Shown here one piece after another: positions 52,723-62,273 of a stretch of DNA of 64,000 nucleotides. This DNA is from Rhodobacterales bacterium 52_120_T64. GTDB taxonomy: Bacteria; Pseudomonadota; Alphaproteobacteria; Rhodobacterales; Rhodobacteraceae. The DNA lies in NCBI GenBank assembly GCA_002162875.1, contig MABA01000004.1, positions 434,001 to 498,000 of the forward strand, written 5' to 3'. A model generated the notes under the pieces. That model searched no databases, was not told where the DNA came from, and saw nothing but the letters and a program-made list of their open reading frames with translations. Numbering within the stretch: position 1 is the first letter of the stretch; each line of letters opens with the position of its first letter. The position numbers were made by a program, and so were the translations under genes.

Positions 52723-53847
52723 TTATCCGTTCTGCGCATCAGCGCGGGATTTACCAGCTACGTCTTGTGCCAGCGTTGCTGCCATAAATCTGTCTAAATC
52801 GCCATCAAGAACACCTTGAGTGTCCGAGGTTTCCTCATTTGTCCGCAAATCCTTAACCATCTGGTAGGGTTGCAGAACGTATGATCTGATCTGGTTACCC
52901 CAACCCGCGTCACCCTTGTTGTCATGCGCGTCCTGAATGGACTCAGTGCGCTTGCGCATTTCGATTTCGTAAAGGCGCGATTTAAGCGCCGCCATACAGT
53001 TCGCTCTGTTTTGGTGCTGTGATTTTACAGAACTGGTTACGACAATACCCGACGGAATATGTGTAATTCGCACTGCTGAATCAGTGGTGTTAACATGCTG
53101 CCCACCAGCGCCCGAGGAACGGTACGTATCAACACGAATGTCGGCGGGGTTAATATCGATCTCGATATTATCGTCGATCACCGGATAGACCCAGACCGAA
53201 CTAAATGAAGTATGTCGTTTCGCAGCACTATCAAACGGCGATATCCGCACCAAACGATGCACTCCGCTTTCACTTTTCAGCCAACCATAAGCGTTGTGGC
53301 CCTTAATCTGGTAAGTCACCGACTTTATGCCAGCCTCCTCGCCAGAATTATAGGACATGGTTTCGACAGTGTAGCCCTTCTTCTCGGCCCAGCGAACGTA
53401 CATACGCGCCAGCATAGAGGCCCAGTCGCAACTTTCCGTACCACCCGCACCAGCGTTGATTTCGACGAACGTGTCGTTCGCATCGACTTCGCCGTTCAGC
53501 AATGCTTCCAATTCCAGCTTGGCGGCCAGAACTGTTAGTTTGGCAATGACGTTTTGGGCGTCGTTGATGACTTCTTGATCATCTTCCATTTCGCCAAGTT
53601 CAATCATGTCGACGTTGTCTTGCAAATCACCAGCCAAGGAATTGTGATTATCCAACGCGTCAACAAGGTTTTGGCGCTCCCGCATCAGTTTTTGTGCGCG
53701 CTCGGGGTTGTTCCACAATGTCGGGTCCTCGGACATCGCGTCGAACTCTTCCATTCGGTGCGCGGAGGTTTCCCAATCCATGCGCTGGCGCAGTAGGTCC
53801 AAAGACTTTTCGATCTCGGCGACCTGTTTTTCTGTTTCTGCGCGCAT
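52723..53847 (-). CDS. prfB: Peptide chain release factor 2
   Basis: A 374-residue RF2. The stop-codon tripeptide SPF is at 203-205, and the peptidyl-transferase motif GGQ at 248-250 (RSSGAGGQHVN). The frame is continuous from MRAETEKQVA, so there is no programmed frameshift of the E. coli type. The frame extends 65 codons upstream toward mrcA, but that part is compositionally unlike the family. It lies 70 bases after mrcA and two bases before rnd. Confidence 0.96.
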   Translation of the reverse strand: MRAETEKQVAEIEKSLDLLRQRMDWETSAHRMEEFDAMSEDPTLWNNPERAQKLMRERQNLVDALDNHNSLAGDLQDNVDMIELGEMEDDQEVINDAQNVIAKLTVLAAKLELEALLNGEVDANDTFVEINAGAGGTESCDWASMLARMYVRWAEKKGYTVETMSYNSGEEAGIKSVTYQIKGHNAYGWLKSESGVHRLVRISPFDSAAKRHTSFSSVWVYPVIDDNIEIDINPADIRVDTYRSSGAGGQHVNTTDSAVRITHIPSGIVVTSSVKSQHQNRANCMAALKSRLYEIEMRKRTESIQDAHDNKGDAGWGNQIRSYVLQPYQMVKDLRTNEETSDTQGVLDGDLDRFMAATLAQDVAGKSRADAQNG

Positions 53848-53917
53848 TGTTTGGGCTCCGGAAGGGGGTGTTGGATAAGCCGTATCTAACCAACCCAGCC
53901 AAAAGGGTAAAGAGGGG

Positions 53918-56464
53918 TCAGTAAAGACCTCCACTGGAAAGGCCACCGAAGGTCGGTTTGACGGGAATGATGATCTCTTCGCCGCCAATGATAACGGTCT
54001 CGAAGGTTTCGCCCTCGCCGCGGCTGAAGAACAATAGATCACGGCCCATCACGTATCCCCCGTCAATGAATTCGCCATAAGAGCCATATCCGGGTTCTTC
54101 GCCTTGACGGAAAAGTTCACTGACGACGTAATCGCCCTCTTCATCATCGTTCAGGCGCACACCTGTGTAGCGGTCAATATTGACGAACAACGACCCCGGC
54201 GGCACATCGTGCTCTACTTTCGGGAACATTTCCAATGCCACTTCCATAAACTCAGAGAACACGGGCCCACAAAGCGAGCCGCCGTAAGCCCCTCGCCCCA
54301 TCGGTTTAGGTATATCAAACCCGATATAACACCCCGCCACGATTTTGGGTGTGAATCCGATGAACCACCCATCCTTCGCTTGGTTCGTCGTACCTGTTTT
54401 ACCCGCGATTGGCACACCCAGAACAGCGCCAACAGTGCTGGCAGCTGTACCATTGCGCACAACACCCTGCATCATCGAGGTCAGTTGGTAGGCCGTGATT
54501 TGGTCCATAATCCTTACAGCATTATTTTTGGCCCAAGGCTCGCGTTCCATCGCCATTTCGAAGCCCTGACAATCTTCGCATTCACGTTGGTCGTGTCTGA
54601 ATACGGTGTTGCCATATCGGTCTTGCACACGGTCCACCAACGTCGGCTCTACGCGTTTGCCACCGTTGGCGAACATGGCGTAAGCGGCAACCATTTTGTA
54701 CAATGTGGTTTCACCAGCGCCCAGAGAATAGGAAATCAACTCGGGCATATCATCGTAGACACCAAAGCGTTCAGCATATGCACTTACGACATCCATTCCC
54801 ACACTTTGGGCAACACGAATGGTCATTAGGTTTCGCGAGTACTCGATTCCTGTGCGCAATGGAGCGGGACCATAGAATTTCTTTGACGAATTCTGTGGGC
54901 GCCAAATCCCTTGAGGCGTTTCAACTTCAATCGGTGCATCGACCACGATCGTTGCCGGTGTATAGCCGTTGTCCAAAGCCGAAGCGTAAACAAACGGTTT
55001 AAACGCCGACCCCGGTTGGCGGTTAGCCTGTGTAGCCCTGTTGAATACGCTGGTTTGATAGCTGAACCCGCCTTGCATCGCCACAACACGGCCCGTTTGC
55101 GTGTCCATCGCCATGAACGCGCCCTGAATGGCAGGAACTTGCTGCATTTCCCAGAACTGAAAATCATCATCTTTCATATTGGCCGAAACCAGCACAACAT
55201 CCCCGAGCGCCCAAATATCCGACGCTGCTTTGGGGGTGCCGCGCGGTTTGCTATCCTCGTCAACGGTACGTGCCCATGTCGTGTCGGCGACTTTCAGATA
55301 ATGCCCGTCTTCGTCGTCAACAACATCTTCAATTCCGATACGTACAGATGTTTCGCCGACCTTAGTCACAACAGCCAATGACCAACCTTCGATATCACGC
55401 GGAAGCACTATCTCATTCAACGCAGCACGCCATTCGGGGTCACTCAAAGTTTCGACGTTTTCGATCTTGGCTAGCGGGCCCCAATAAATTTCAAGCGCCC
55501 GATCATATTCGACCAGTCGCCGTTGTAGGGCTTTTGCGGCCGCCCGCTGCAGTTCCGGATCCATGGTGGATCGAATTGAAAGCCCGCCAGAGAACAATTC
55601 GTCGCTGCCCATAGTTCGGGAAAGCTGCCTGCGGATTTCGTCGGTAAAATAGCTGCGCGGTGGAAGCTGCGCCCGTGAAGAAGGCAACTCGCCACCTTGT
55701 ACGGTCAACAACGCCTCGGCTTTGGCTAACTCGGCTTCTTCCGAAGTGATATATCCGTTCTCGGCCATTTCTTTCAGAATAAAGTCCCGACGATTAATAG
55801 CCCTGTCGTGGTTGCGCACCGGATGGTAATCGCTTGGTGCTTTTGGCTGCACCGCCAAAAACGCTGCTTCTGCAATAGAAAGCTCTTCAAGCGTTTTTCC
55901 GAAATATGTTTGTGCAGCCGCAGTCACACCATAAGAATTCTGACCAAGGAAAATTTCGTTTAGGTAAAGGCTGAGAATATCATCTTTGCTAAGCGTATTT
56001 TCGATCCGCGCAGCCAGCACAATTTCTTTGATCTTGCGCTCCAGTTTTCGCGAACCATCCAGCAAGAAGTTCTTCATTACCTGCTGCGTGATCGTCGAGG
56101 CTCCGCGAAGCCGCCCACCTTGCGCCGCGTCGATCAAAGCCTTTAGAATCCCCAACGGGTCATATCCGGCGTGGTGATAAAAATTCTTGTCCTCAGCACT
56201 AATGAACGCGGCCTTGACTACTTCGGGCATTTCATCAACGGGCGTAAATATTCGGCGTTCACGTGCGAACTCATCCATAACCAAGCCACGACCCGAATAA
56301 ATTCGGGATAAGGTCGGCGGTTCATAGGTCGCTAGTTGTTCGTGGTTGGGCAGGTCATGACTGTAGATCCAGAACAAAGCCATAAGCCCCATTCCGCCCA
56401 TAATCATGCCTAAAACGGCCCAACTAAACAGGAACCCGAAAAAATTCAAAATGGCTCTTAGCAA
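53918..56464 (-). CDS. mrcA: Penicillin-binding protein 1A (bifunctional transglycosylase/transpeptidase)
   Basis: An 848-residue class A PBP. One TM anchor (about 9-32) is followed by the GT51 transglycosylase with catalytic Glu91 in SAEDKNFYHHAG and RGASTITQQVMKN. An OB-like insertion (about 330-450) precedes the transpeptidase with S486-x-x-K489 (GSAFK), SRN (543-545) and KTGT (689-692). It polymerises and cross-links peptidoglycan in the periplasm. The TTG at 56464 was chosen because GGAGG lies eight bases upstream and the anchor then starts as in homologues; the frame runs 48 codons further without support. Confidence 0.94.
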   Translation of the reverse strand: MLRAILNFFGFLFSWAVLGMIMGGMGLMALFWIYSHDLPNHEQLATYEPPTLSRIYSGRGLVMDEFARERRIFTPVDEMPEVVKAAFISAEDKNFYHHAGYDPLGILKALIDAAQGGRLRGASTITQQVMKNFLLDGSRKLERKIKEIVLAARIENTLSKDDILSLYLNEIFLGQNSYGVTAAAQTYFGKTLEELSIAEAAFLAVQPKAPSDYHPVRNHDRAINRRDFILKEMAENGYITSEEAELAKAEALLTVQGGELPSSRAQLPPRSYFTDEIRRQLSRTMGSDELFSGGLSIRSTMDPELQRAAAKALQRRLVEYDRALEIYWGPLAKIENVETLSDPEWRAALNEIVLPRDIEGWSLAVVTKVGETSVRIGIEDVVDDEDGHYLKVADTTWARTVDEDSKPRGTPKAASDIWALGDVVLVSANMKDDDFQFWEMQQVPAIQGAFMAMDTQTGRVVAMQGGFSYQTSVFNRATQANRQPGSAFKPFVYASALDNGYTPATIVVDAPIEVETPQGIWRPQNSSKKFYGPAPLRTGIEYSRNLMTIRVAQSVGMDVVSAYAERFGVYDDMPELISYSLGAGETTLYKMVAAYAMFANGGKRVEPTLVDRVQDRYGNTVFRHDQRECEDCQGFEMAMEREPWAKNNAVRIMDQITAYQLTSMMQGVVRNGTAASTVGAVLGVPIAGKTGTTNQAKDGWFIGFTPKIVAGCYIGFDIPKPMGRGAYGGSLCGPVFSEFMEVALEMFPKVEHDVPPGSLFVNIDRYTGVRLNDDEEGDYVVSELFRQGEEPGYGSYGEFIDGGYVMGRDLLFFSRGEGETFETVIIGGEEIIIPVKPTFGGLSSGGLY

Positions 56465-56973
56465 CGACTCTACCTCCGTATCAGTCACCCGTATAGTCGA
56501 GGGTGCACAGGGCGTCAAAACTCCATTCGGGTTGTGGCGCATTCTTGGGCATGTGTCGGAATTAATTCGCCGATCGCTACATCTATTGTGATTTCGGTTG
56601 TAATACATTCCACTGAAAGGCTAATGTAGCCGAACTGGGTCCGTTGTGAATCGTATGTTTCCGGATTTCAGTCGAAAAGTTTTGTTACACTCGCGTGTTT
56701 TAGCAGTGAATGCTACGCGAAATGTGACAGGCGCTAGGCGCCACCCGCTAATTCTGCGCTGTCTGTTAGATAGTTGCAGCTTAAACAATCAGGTGCATTT
56801 TATTGTACCGGAGAGATAACCGCGATGAAACGCGTTGATACAGGCAGAGAAATTCACGGGGGCAGTTTGCCTTCCGGTTTTGCTATGTCAGCTCGTTCTT
56901 CCCAAACAAATAGCACGTCCAGCCCGCCCTCAAATATAAATGAGGCGCCGCCCGGCCGTCGCAGAAAGCTTAC
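56465..56973. other. Divergent regulatory region and rne leader
   Basis: This 509-base gap separates mrcA from rne. It contains the mrcA GGAGG (56473-56477, minus strand) and must hold promoters for both genes. Its right part is probably a long rne leader, as is common for this self-regulated mRNA. At 56825 an ATG with GGAGAG nine bases upstream opens a frame that continues into the start of rne in another frame. No clear promoter hexamers were assigned. Confidence 0.5.
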
Positions 56974-59580
56974 ATGTCAAAGAAAATGCTTATCGATGCC
57001 ACCCACGCCGAGGAGACTCGGGTTGTGGTGGTCGAAGGAAATAAAGTTGACGAATTTGACTTTGAATCCCTTAACAAACGCCAGCTTGCTGGCAATATCT
57101 ATCTAGCAAAAATTACGAGGGTTGAACCCTCCCTTCAAGCTGCATTCGTTGATTACGGTGGAAACCGTCATGGTTTCCTTGCCTTTTCCGAAGTGCATCC
57201 CGATTACTATCAGATCCCGGCTGCGGATCGTCAGGCAATTCTAGATGAAGAAGCCGAAAACGTTGCACGCCAGCGCGACGACGAGGAAAAAGCCGAGCAG
57301 GTCAAATCCCGTTCCCGTCGTCGTCGTCGCAAGCCAACCGAAGCGGCCAGCGATGGCGCACCAAGTGCTGAAGACGCAGTGATTTCCGAAGAGGTTCCTG
57401 GTGAAGGCGACCAACCTGATATAGTTGAAGTGCCAGAAGCACCAAGTGAAACATCGACAGAGACTATAGCTGAAGAACCCACTCCTGAAGAAGTTGGTGC
57501 TGAAGAAACGGAAACTGAAGCTGTTGCAGCAGTAGAAACATCTGAGACTGCTGCTGACGAAGCCAATGAAGAGCCCGCAGTTGAAACGCCTGCTGAAGAA
57601 GTCAAACCCGAGGCCACTGACGAGCAGCCAGAAATTGACGCCAGTTCTGAAGATGTCGTCACCGAAAAAGTTAAAGAAACACCTGCGCCACGCCGTCAAC
57701 ATGCGCGCCGTTACAAGATTCAAGAAGTTATTAAAGTTCGCCAGATTCTGCTCGTTCAGGTCGTTAAAGAAGAGCGTGGCAACAAAGGTGCGGCGCTTAC
57801 CACATACCTGTCCCTCGCTGGCCGGTATTGCGTTCTTATGCCAAACACCGCACGTGGTGGTGGCATCAGCCGCAAGATCACCAATGTTAGTGACCGTAAG
57901 AAACTCAAAGACATTGCCAACGGAATCAACGTGCCACAAGGCGCGGGCTTAATCATTCGGACTGCCGGTGCAAAACGCAGCAAGACCGATATTACGCGCG
58001 ACTACGAATACCTCTTGCGCCAATGGGAGCAGATCCGCGACACGACGCTCAAATCCATGGCGCCTGAACATATCTACGAAGAAGGCAGCTTGATCAAACG
58101 CTCGATCCGTGACCTTTATAACAGCGAAATCGACGAGATCATTATCGACGGCGAACGCGGTTATAACGAGGCCAAGGAATACATGGGCATGCTCATGCCG
58201 TCCCACGCCGAGAACGTGAAATTGTACAAAGATGTGCTTCCGCTGTTCTCGCGCTTCCAAGTCGAGACCTATCTTTCAGGCATGTTCAACCCAACCGTCC
58301 AGCTAAAATCCGGTGGGTATATCGTTATCGGTATCACCGAAGCTCTGGTCGCGATCGACGTGAACTCCGGTCGTGCGACGAAGGAAAACTCGATCGAAGA
58401 AACCGCGCGCAAGACAAACCTTGAGGCCGCGGAAGAAGTCGCGCGCCAACTGCGTTTGCGTGACCTTGCCGGTCTGATCGTGATTGACTTCATCGACATG
58501 GAAGATCGTCGTAATAATATCGCGGTTGAAAAACGCATTAAAGACAAGTTGAAAACTGACCGTGCCCGCATCCAGATCGGCCGCATCTCCAGCTTTGGCT
58601 TGATGGAAATGTCGCGCCAACGTCTGCGTCCAGGTATGCTTGAGGCGTCAACACAACCTTGCCCGCATTGTCACGGCACAGGCATCACCCGTTCCGACGA
58701 TTCCATGTCGCTGGCGATCCTGCGGGAACTGGAAGAAGAAGGCGTGCGGCGTCGTTGCAAAGAAGTACTCGTCAGTGTGCCGATCAACGTTGCAAACTAT
58801 ATGTTGAACCAGAAACGCGAACACGTCGCTATGATCGAGGGGCGTTTTGGCCTATCAGTTCGTATCGAGGCAGACCCGCACCTGATCAGCCCGGAATACC
58901 GTGTCGAACGTCTGAAAGTAGCTACGCGCATCATTCCAGAGCCCGAAATTCTGGAAACCGCAACTATCGAATATGCTCCGGACGTGACCGAAGATGTGAC
59001 AGAAGCAGAAGTCGTGGAACCTGAAACAGACGACGAAGCTGCGCCCAAGAAACGTCGCCGCCGTCGTCGTCGTGGTGGCAAAGGTCGCAACGGTGATCAG
59101 CAGAACGATGAGAATACATCAGAAGAAAATGCTGAAACCGAGACTCCTAAATCCGAAGAAGTAGGCGAGGAAAAACCCGTTGTAGAGGAAAAGCCGAAAC
59201 GTTCGCGCACGCGTCGCCGTCGTAAACCGGAAGCAGTGACCGACGAAAAGGCAGAGGAACAAACTGGTGCAACAGAGGCCGAATCCCCTGCCATAGTTGA
59301 AGTCCCCGAGGGCAAAGCCGAAGTCGCAGAAAAGCCGAAACGCAAACGGGCGCCTCGCAAACGTAAAGTTGTCGAAGAGGTCGTTGAGGCCCCTACGGAG
59401 GAGGCCACATCGGAACCAGCGCAAGTTTCCGAACCAACACCGACACCTGAGCCAGCACCGGTACCGGTCGCCGAACCGACACCAACGCCTGAACCAGAAC
59501 CGACACCCGATCCGGTCGTTGAGCAAAAACCGGAAGAACCGGCCAAGCCAAAACGGCGCGGCTGGTGGTCCCTGAAATAA
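56974..59580 (+). CDS. rne: Ribonuclease E
   Basis: An 868-residue endoribonuclease, core of the RNA degradosome. The S1 domain (about 36-280) is split by a low-complexity insertion (about 90-247), first basic (SRSRRRRRK), then very acidic. The catalytic DNase-I-like part has Asp462 in AIDVNSGRAT and Asp505 in IVIDFIDM. The zinc link is Cys563-x-x-Cys566 (CPHC). The C-terminal third is unstructured, with a poly-Arg block (693-700), alternating acidic/basic stretches and a Pro-rich end closing in RRGWWSLK, a likely partner-binding scaffold. The ribosome site (AGAAAG) is weak. Confidence 0.95.
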   Translation: MSKKMLIDATHAEETRVVVVEGNKVDEFDFESLNKRQLAGNIYLAKITRVEPSLQAAFVDYGGNRHGFLAFSEVHPDYYQIPAADRQAILDEEAENVARQRDDEEKAEQVKSRSRRRRRKPTEAASDGAPSAEDAVISEEVPGEGDQPDIVEVPEAPSETSTETIAEEPTPEEVGAEETETEAVAAVETSETAADEANEEPAVETPAEEVKPEATDEQPEIDASSEDVVTEKVKETPAPRRQHARRYKIQEVIKVRQILLVQVVKEERGNKGAALTTYLSLAGRYCVLMPNTARGGGISRKITNVSDRKKLKDIANGINVPQGAGLIIRTAGAKRSKTDITRDYEYLLRQWEQIRDTTLKSMAPEHIYEEGSLIKRSIRDLYNSEIDEIIIDGERGYNEAKEYMGMLMPSHAENVKLYKDVLPLFSRFQVETYLSGMFNPTVQLKSGGYIVIGITEALVAIDVNSGRATKENSIEETARKTNLEAAEEVARQLRLRDLAGLIVIDFIDMEDRRNNIAVEKRIKDKLKTDRARIQIGRISSFGLMEMSRQRLRPGMLEASTQPCPHCHGTGITRSDDSMSLAILRELEEEGVRRRCKEVLVSVPINVANYMLNQKREHVAMIEGRFGLSVRIEADPHLISPEYRVERLKVATRIIPEPEILETATIEYAPDVTEDVTEAEVVEPETDDEAAPKKRRRRRRRGGKGRNGDQQNDENTSEENAETETPKSEEVGEEKPVVEEKPKRSRTRRRRKPEAVTDEKAEEQTGATEAESPAIVEVPEGKAEVAEKPKRKRAPRKRKVVEEVVEAPTEEATSEPAQVSEPTPTPEPAPVPVAEPTPTPEPEPTPDPVVEQKPEEPAKPKRRGWWSLK

Positions 59581-59587
59581 GTTTACG

Positions 59588-59614
59588 AAAAGGCCCCTTT
59601 CATGGGGCCTTTTT
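59588..59614. terminator. Bidirectional terminator after rne
   Basis: A perfect 10-bp stem, AAAAGGCCCC/GGGGCCTTTT, with a 6-base loop and T/A runs on both sides lies 7 bases after the rne stop. The loop and right arm hold the stop codon and last codons (Lys-Lys-Ala-Pro) of the convergent aminotransferase gene, so coding sequence and terminator coincide. Confidence 0.9.
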
Positions 59615-60754
59615 ACTATCCATCCATGTTTTCAAACGACGGACACCCTCGACAATATCCTCTGTCGAACGGGCATAAGAAAACCGCAGAGTTTTATGGC
59701 CACGTAAAGGATCGAAATCGACACCGGGAGTCACGGCGACACCCGCCTCAAGCAAAATTTGACGGGCCAAGGTCACACTGTCGTCTGTCAAATCGGAAAC
59801 ATCGGCATAAATATAAAACGCCCCGTCCGGTGGCGCGATCTTGTCGAACCCGACTTTGGGTAATTCCTCCAGCAACAAGGCGCGATTGCGTTCATATATC
59901 GCCAACTTATCTTCTAGCTCTCCAACAGAATCTAGCGCTGCTAAAGCCGCTATTTGCGATGCATGGGGGGCGCAAATGAACAGGTTCTGCATCAGGCGTT
60001 CTAACCCGCGTACATGATCTTCAGGTACAATCATCCAGCCGATCCGCCAACCCGTCATCGAAAAATATTTCGAAAAAGAGTTAATCACATAAACGTCGTC
60101 GCTGATTTCCAGAGCAGTCACAGCTTTCTTTCCGTATTCAATCCCATGATAAATCTCGTCCGAAATAAACGCGATGCCCTGCGACTCGCAATACGAAATC
60201 AGTGCTTGTAAGGCATCCCGATCCAACATTGTTCCGGTCGGATTGGATGGGCTAGCCACCAACAGGCCCGCCAAATCATCTTCGGCCTGCAATTCTTTAA
60301 CCGTCGGCTGGAAACGCGCCTCAAGACCCGTTTCGATGCTAGCAACATCTATGTCCAGTGCTTTCAAGATATTCCGATAACTAGGATAGCCGGGGTCACC
60401 AATCGCGACCCGATCCCCTGCATCAAACAAACTAATGAAAGCCAACTGGAACGCCGCCGAAGAACCCGCCGTAACGACAACCCGTTCAGGCGAAACCTTG
60501 ACGCCGTACCAATCCATATAAAGCTGCGCGATCCGCACCCGAAGTTCCGGCAAGCCAAGCGCCACCGTATACCCCAAGGCGCCATCGTCCATTGCGACTT
60601 TTAACGCTTCAACCGCATCAGACGGCGCACCTGTGGCGGGCTGACCGACTTCCATGTGGATGATATCTCGTCCTGCTTCTTCTTCAACACGAGCCGCCTC
60701 CATTACGTCCATGACGATAAACGGGGCCACATCACTTCTTCTTGAACTCCGCAT
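59600..60754 (-). CDS. PLP-dependent class I/II aminotransferase
   Basis: A 384-residue fold-type I aminotransferase. The PLP Lys229 lies in INSFSKYFSMTGWRIGW; other cofactor contacts are Asn171 (SPSNPTG), Asp199 and Tyr202 (ISDEIYHG) and the C-terminal Arg in LRFSYARS. It resembles aspartate/aromatic aminotransferases of the AspC/AraT subgroup; the exact amino donor is unclear. The start at 60754 has AGGAG seven bases upstream; the 18-codon longer frame is less likely. Its last codons lie within the rne terminator. Confidence 0.9.
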   Translation of the reverse strand: MRSSRRSDVAPFIVMDVMEAARVEEEAGRDIIHMEVGQPATGAPSDAVEALKVAMDDGALGYTVALGLPELRVRIAQLYMDWYGVKVSPERVVVTAGSSAAFQLAFISLFDAGDRVAIGDPGYPSYRNILKALDIDVASIETGLEARFQPTVKELQAEDDLAGLLVASPSNPTGTMLDRDALQALISYCESQGIAFISDEIYHGIEYGKKAVTALEISDDVYVINSFSKYFSMTGWRIGWMIVPEDHVRGLERLMQNLFICAPHASQIAALAALDSVGELEDKLAIYERNRALLLEELPKVGFDKIAPPDGAFYIYADVSDLTDDSVTLARQILLEAGVAVTPGVDFDPLRGHKTLRFSYARSTEDIVEGVRRLKTWMDSKKAP

Positions 60755-60884
60755 GCGAAAACTCCTATTTGGTGCAGTAGCTTGAGTGGTGAATAACGTG
60801 GGCGGCAATTGATTGCCAATGCGAACTTGGATTTGGTTCCGTTTCCATGTATCGCAAGTTAAATGTTAACACAAAGGTAAGATA

Positions 60885-61640
60885 ATGAGCGTACTCAAAA
60901 CCATTCTGATCGCAGGCATAGCCCTATTCGGTGCAACCATTACACAGGCCGCCGGCCTTGAAAACATGACGGACGCTGAACGCGAGGTTTTTCGGGCCGA
61001 AGTTCGCGAATATCTGTTGGACAACCCCGAAGTTATTCTTGAAGCGATTGAGGTGTTGGAACAACGACAAGCACAGAGCGAGGCGCAAAGCGACCTCGAA
61101 TTGGTTAGGGAAAACTTCGACGAACTTACACGAGACGGTTATTCTTGGGTTGGCGGAAACCCGGATGGCCCGATCACGATTGTAGAGTTCTCGGATTATC
61201 GTTGTACTTTCTGCAAGCGTGCACATCCAGAAGTCGCAGCACTGTTGGCCGCTAACGATGACGTGCGGTTTGTGATGAAGGAATTCCCGATTCTGGGCGC
61301 AGATTCAACATTGTCTTCCAAGGCGGCAATCTCTGTTCTTACTAAACAAGGCAACGATGTTTACGAGGCATTCCATAACTTGCTGATGAGCCACAACGGG
61401 GCTGTTAATGTTAAAACATTGTCACGCCTAGTGGTCAAAGCCGGCGGTGATGCCGATCTAATGGTTGCCCATATGGATGATCCGCTTATCGAACAGATTA
61501 TTGCGAAAAATCGTGCGCTGGCAGTACGCATGAAGATCTCGGGTACGCCGTCCTTTGTGATTGGCACTGAAATGCTACGAGGGTTCGCGCCAGCGGCAAC
61601 CATGCAAGGCTTTGTTGATCGCGCACGCGCACAGCTTTAA
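60885..61640 (+). CDS. DsbA-family periplasmic thiol-disulfide oxidoreductase
   Basis: A 251-residue exported protein. A signal peptide (about 1-22, ending TQAAG) precedes a short helical N-terminal region with YLLDNPEVILEAIEVLEQ, common in alphaproteobacterial DsbA/BdbD-like proteins. The thioredoxin fold has the redox pair Cys107-Thr-Phe-Cys110 in DYRCTFCKRAHPE, an inserted helical domain and the cis-Pro loop GTPSFVIG. It probably forms or isomerises disulfides in the periplasm. Single gene, 130 bases after the divergent aminotransferase. Confidence 0.9.
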   Translation: MSVLKTILIAGIALFGATITQAAGLENMTDAEREVFRAEVREYLLDNPEVILEAIEVLEQRQAQSEAQSDLELVRENFDELTRDGYSWVGGNPDGPITIVEFSDYRCTFCKRAHPEVAALLAANDDVRFVMKEFPILGADSTLSSKAAISVLTKQGNDVYEAFHNLLMSHNGAVNVKTLSRLVVKAGGDADLMVAHMDDPLIEQIIAKNRALAVRMKISGTPSFVIGTEMLRGFAPAATMQGFVDRARAQL

Positions 61641-61761
61641 ACGTGTGAACAACAATTAGATAAGCCTTTTCGGCATCTATGCTTTCCAGCGGGTGCCGAA
61701 ATGCGTATAAGTGACGCCAGAACGAAATACCGGAATAACCGGACGAAATACCGAGGGAATC

Positions 61762-62256
61762 ATGGGCGATAAAAAACAAAATACCGACGTCGACTTCATA
61801 ACTGCACTGGCAGAACTGCTGCGCACGAACGACCTTACTGAAATCGAGGTTATGCGTGAATTTGGCAAAGACGACGTCCTGAACGTACGTGTGGCCCGAC
61901 AGATGCAGGCTGCCGCTGTGGTCGCGGCTGTGCCGGCCGCCGCACCCGTCGCTATTGCCGCCGCGCCTGCCGTCGCAAGCTCTGTGGCGGCTCCTGCTGC
62001 CAGTGCTGATCCCGCACAACTCGCTGGCGCTGTGAACTCTCCGATGGTTGGTACGGCGTATCTTTCAGCTGAACCCGGTGCGGATGTATTCGTGAAAATT
62101 GGCGACTCGGTTAAAGAAGGCCAAACGCTTCTAATTATCGAAGCCATGAAGACGATGAACCAGATACCTGCCCCGAAATCCGGTAAGGTAACCCGCATAT
62201 TGGTCGACGATGGTGCCCCCGTTGAATTCGGCGATCCACTGATTATCCTAGAATAA
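61762..62256 (+). CDS. accB: Biotin carboxyl carrier protein of acetyl-CoA carboxylase
   Basis: A 164-residue BCCP: an N-terminal domain (about 6-45), an Ala/Pro/Val-rich flexible linker (48-85) and a biotinyl domain with the biotin-accepting Lys130 in EAMKTMNQI. It carries CO2 for fatty-acid synthesis. The ATG at 61762 has GAGGG four bases upstream and matches the family start. accC follows after 17 bases. aroQ, the usual upstream neighbour in many proteobacteria, is absent here. Confidence 0.96.
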   Translation: MGDKKQNTDVDFITALAELLRTNDLTEIEVMREFGKDDVLNVRVARQMQAAAVVAAVPAAAPVAIAAAPAVASSVAAPAASADPAQLAGAVNSPMVGTAYLSAEPGADVFVKIGDSVKEGQTLLIIEAMKTMNQIPAPKSGKVTRILVDDGAPVEFGDPLIILE

Positions 62257-62273
62257 ATAGGGGAACCGGACGT

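Noticed and set aside
53770-53847. Programmed frameshift in prfB
   Set aside because: The frame is continuous from the start codon, and no in-frame TGA with a CTT slip site is present near codon 25.
54104-54829. 241-residue plus-strand frame inside mrcA
   Set aside because: Antisense to the transpeptidase domain, with unusual His/Arg/Cys-rich content; no family match.
57231-57939. Long minus-strand frames opposite the rne insertion
   Set aside because: Antisense shadows of repetitive Glu/Ala/Arg codons with no ribosome site and no family features. The same applies to the frames opposite 59097-59546.
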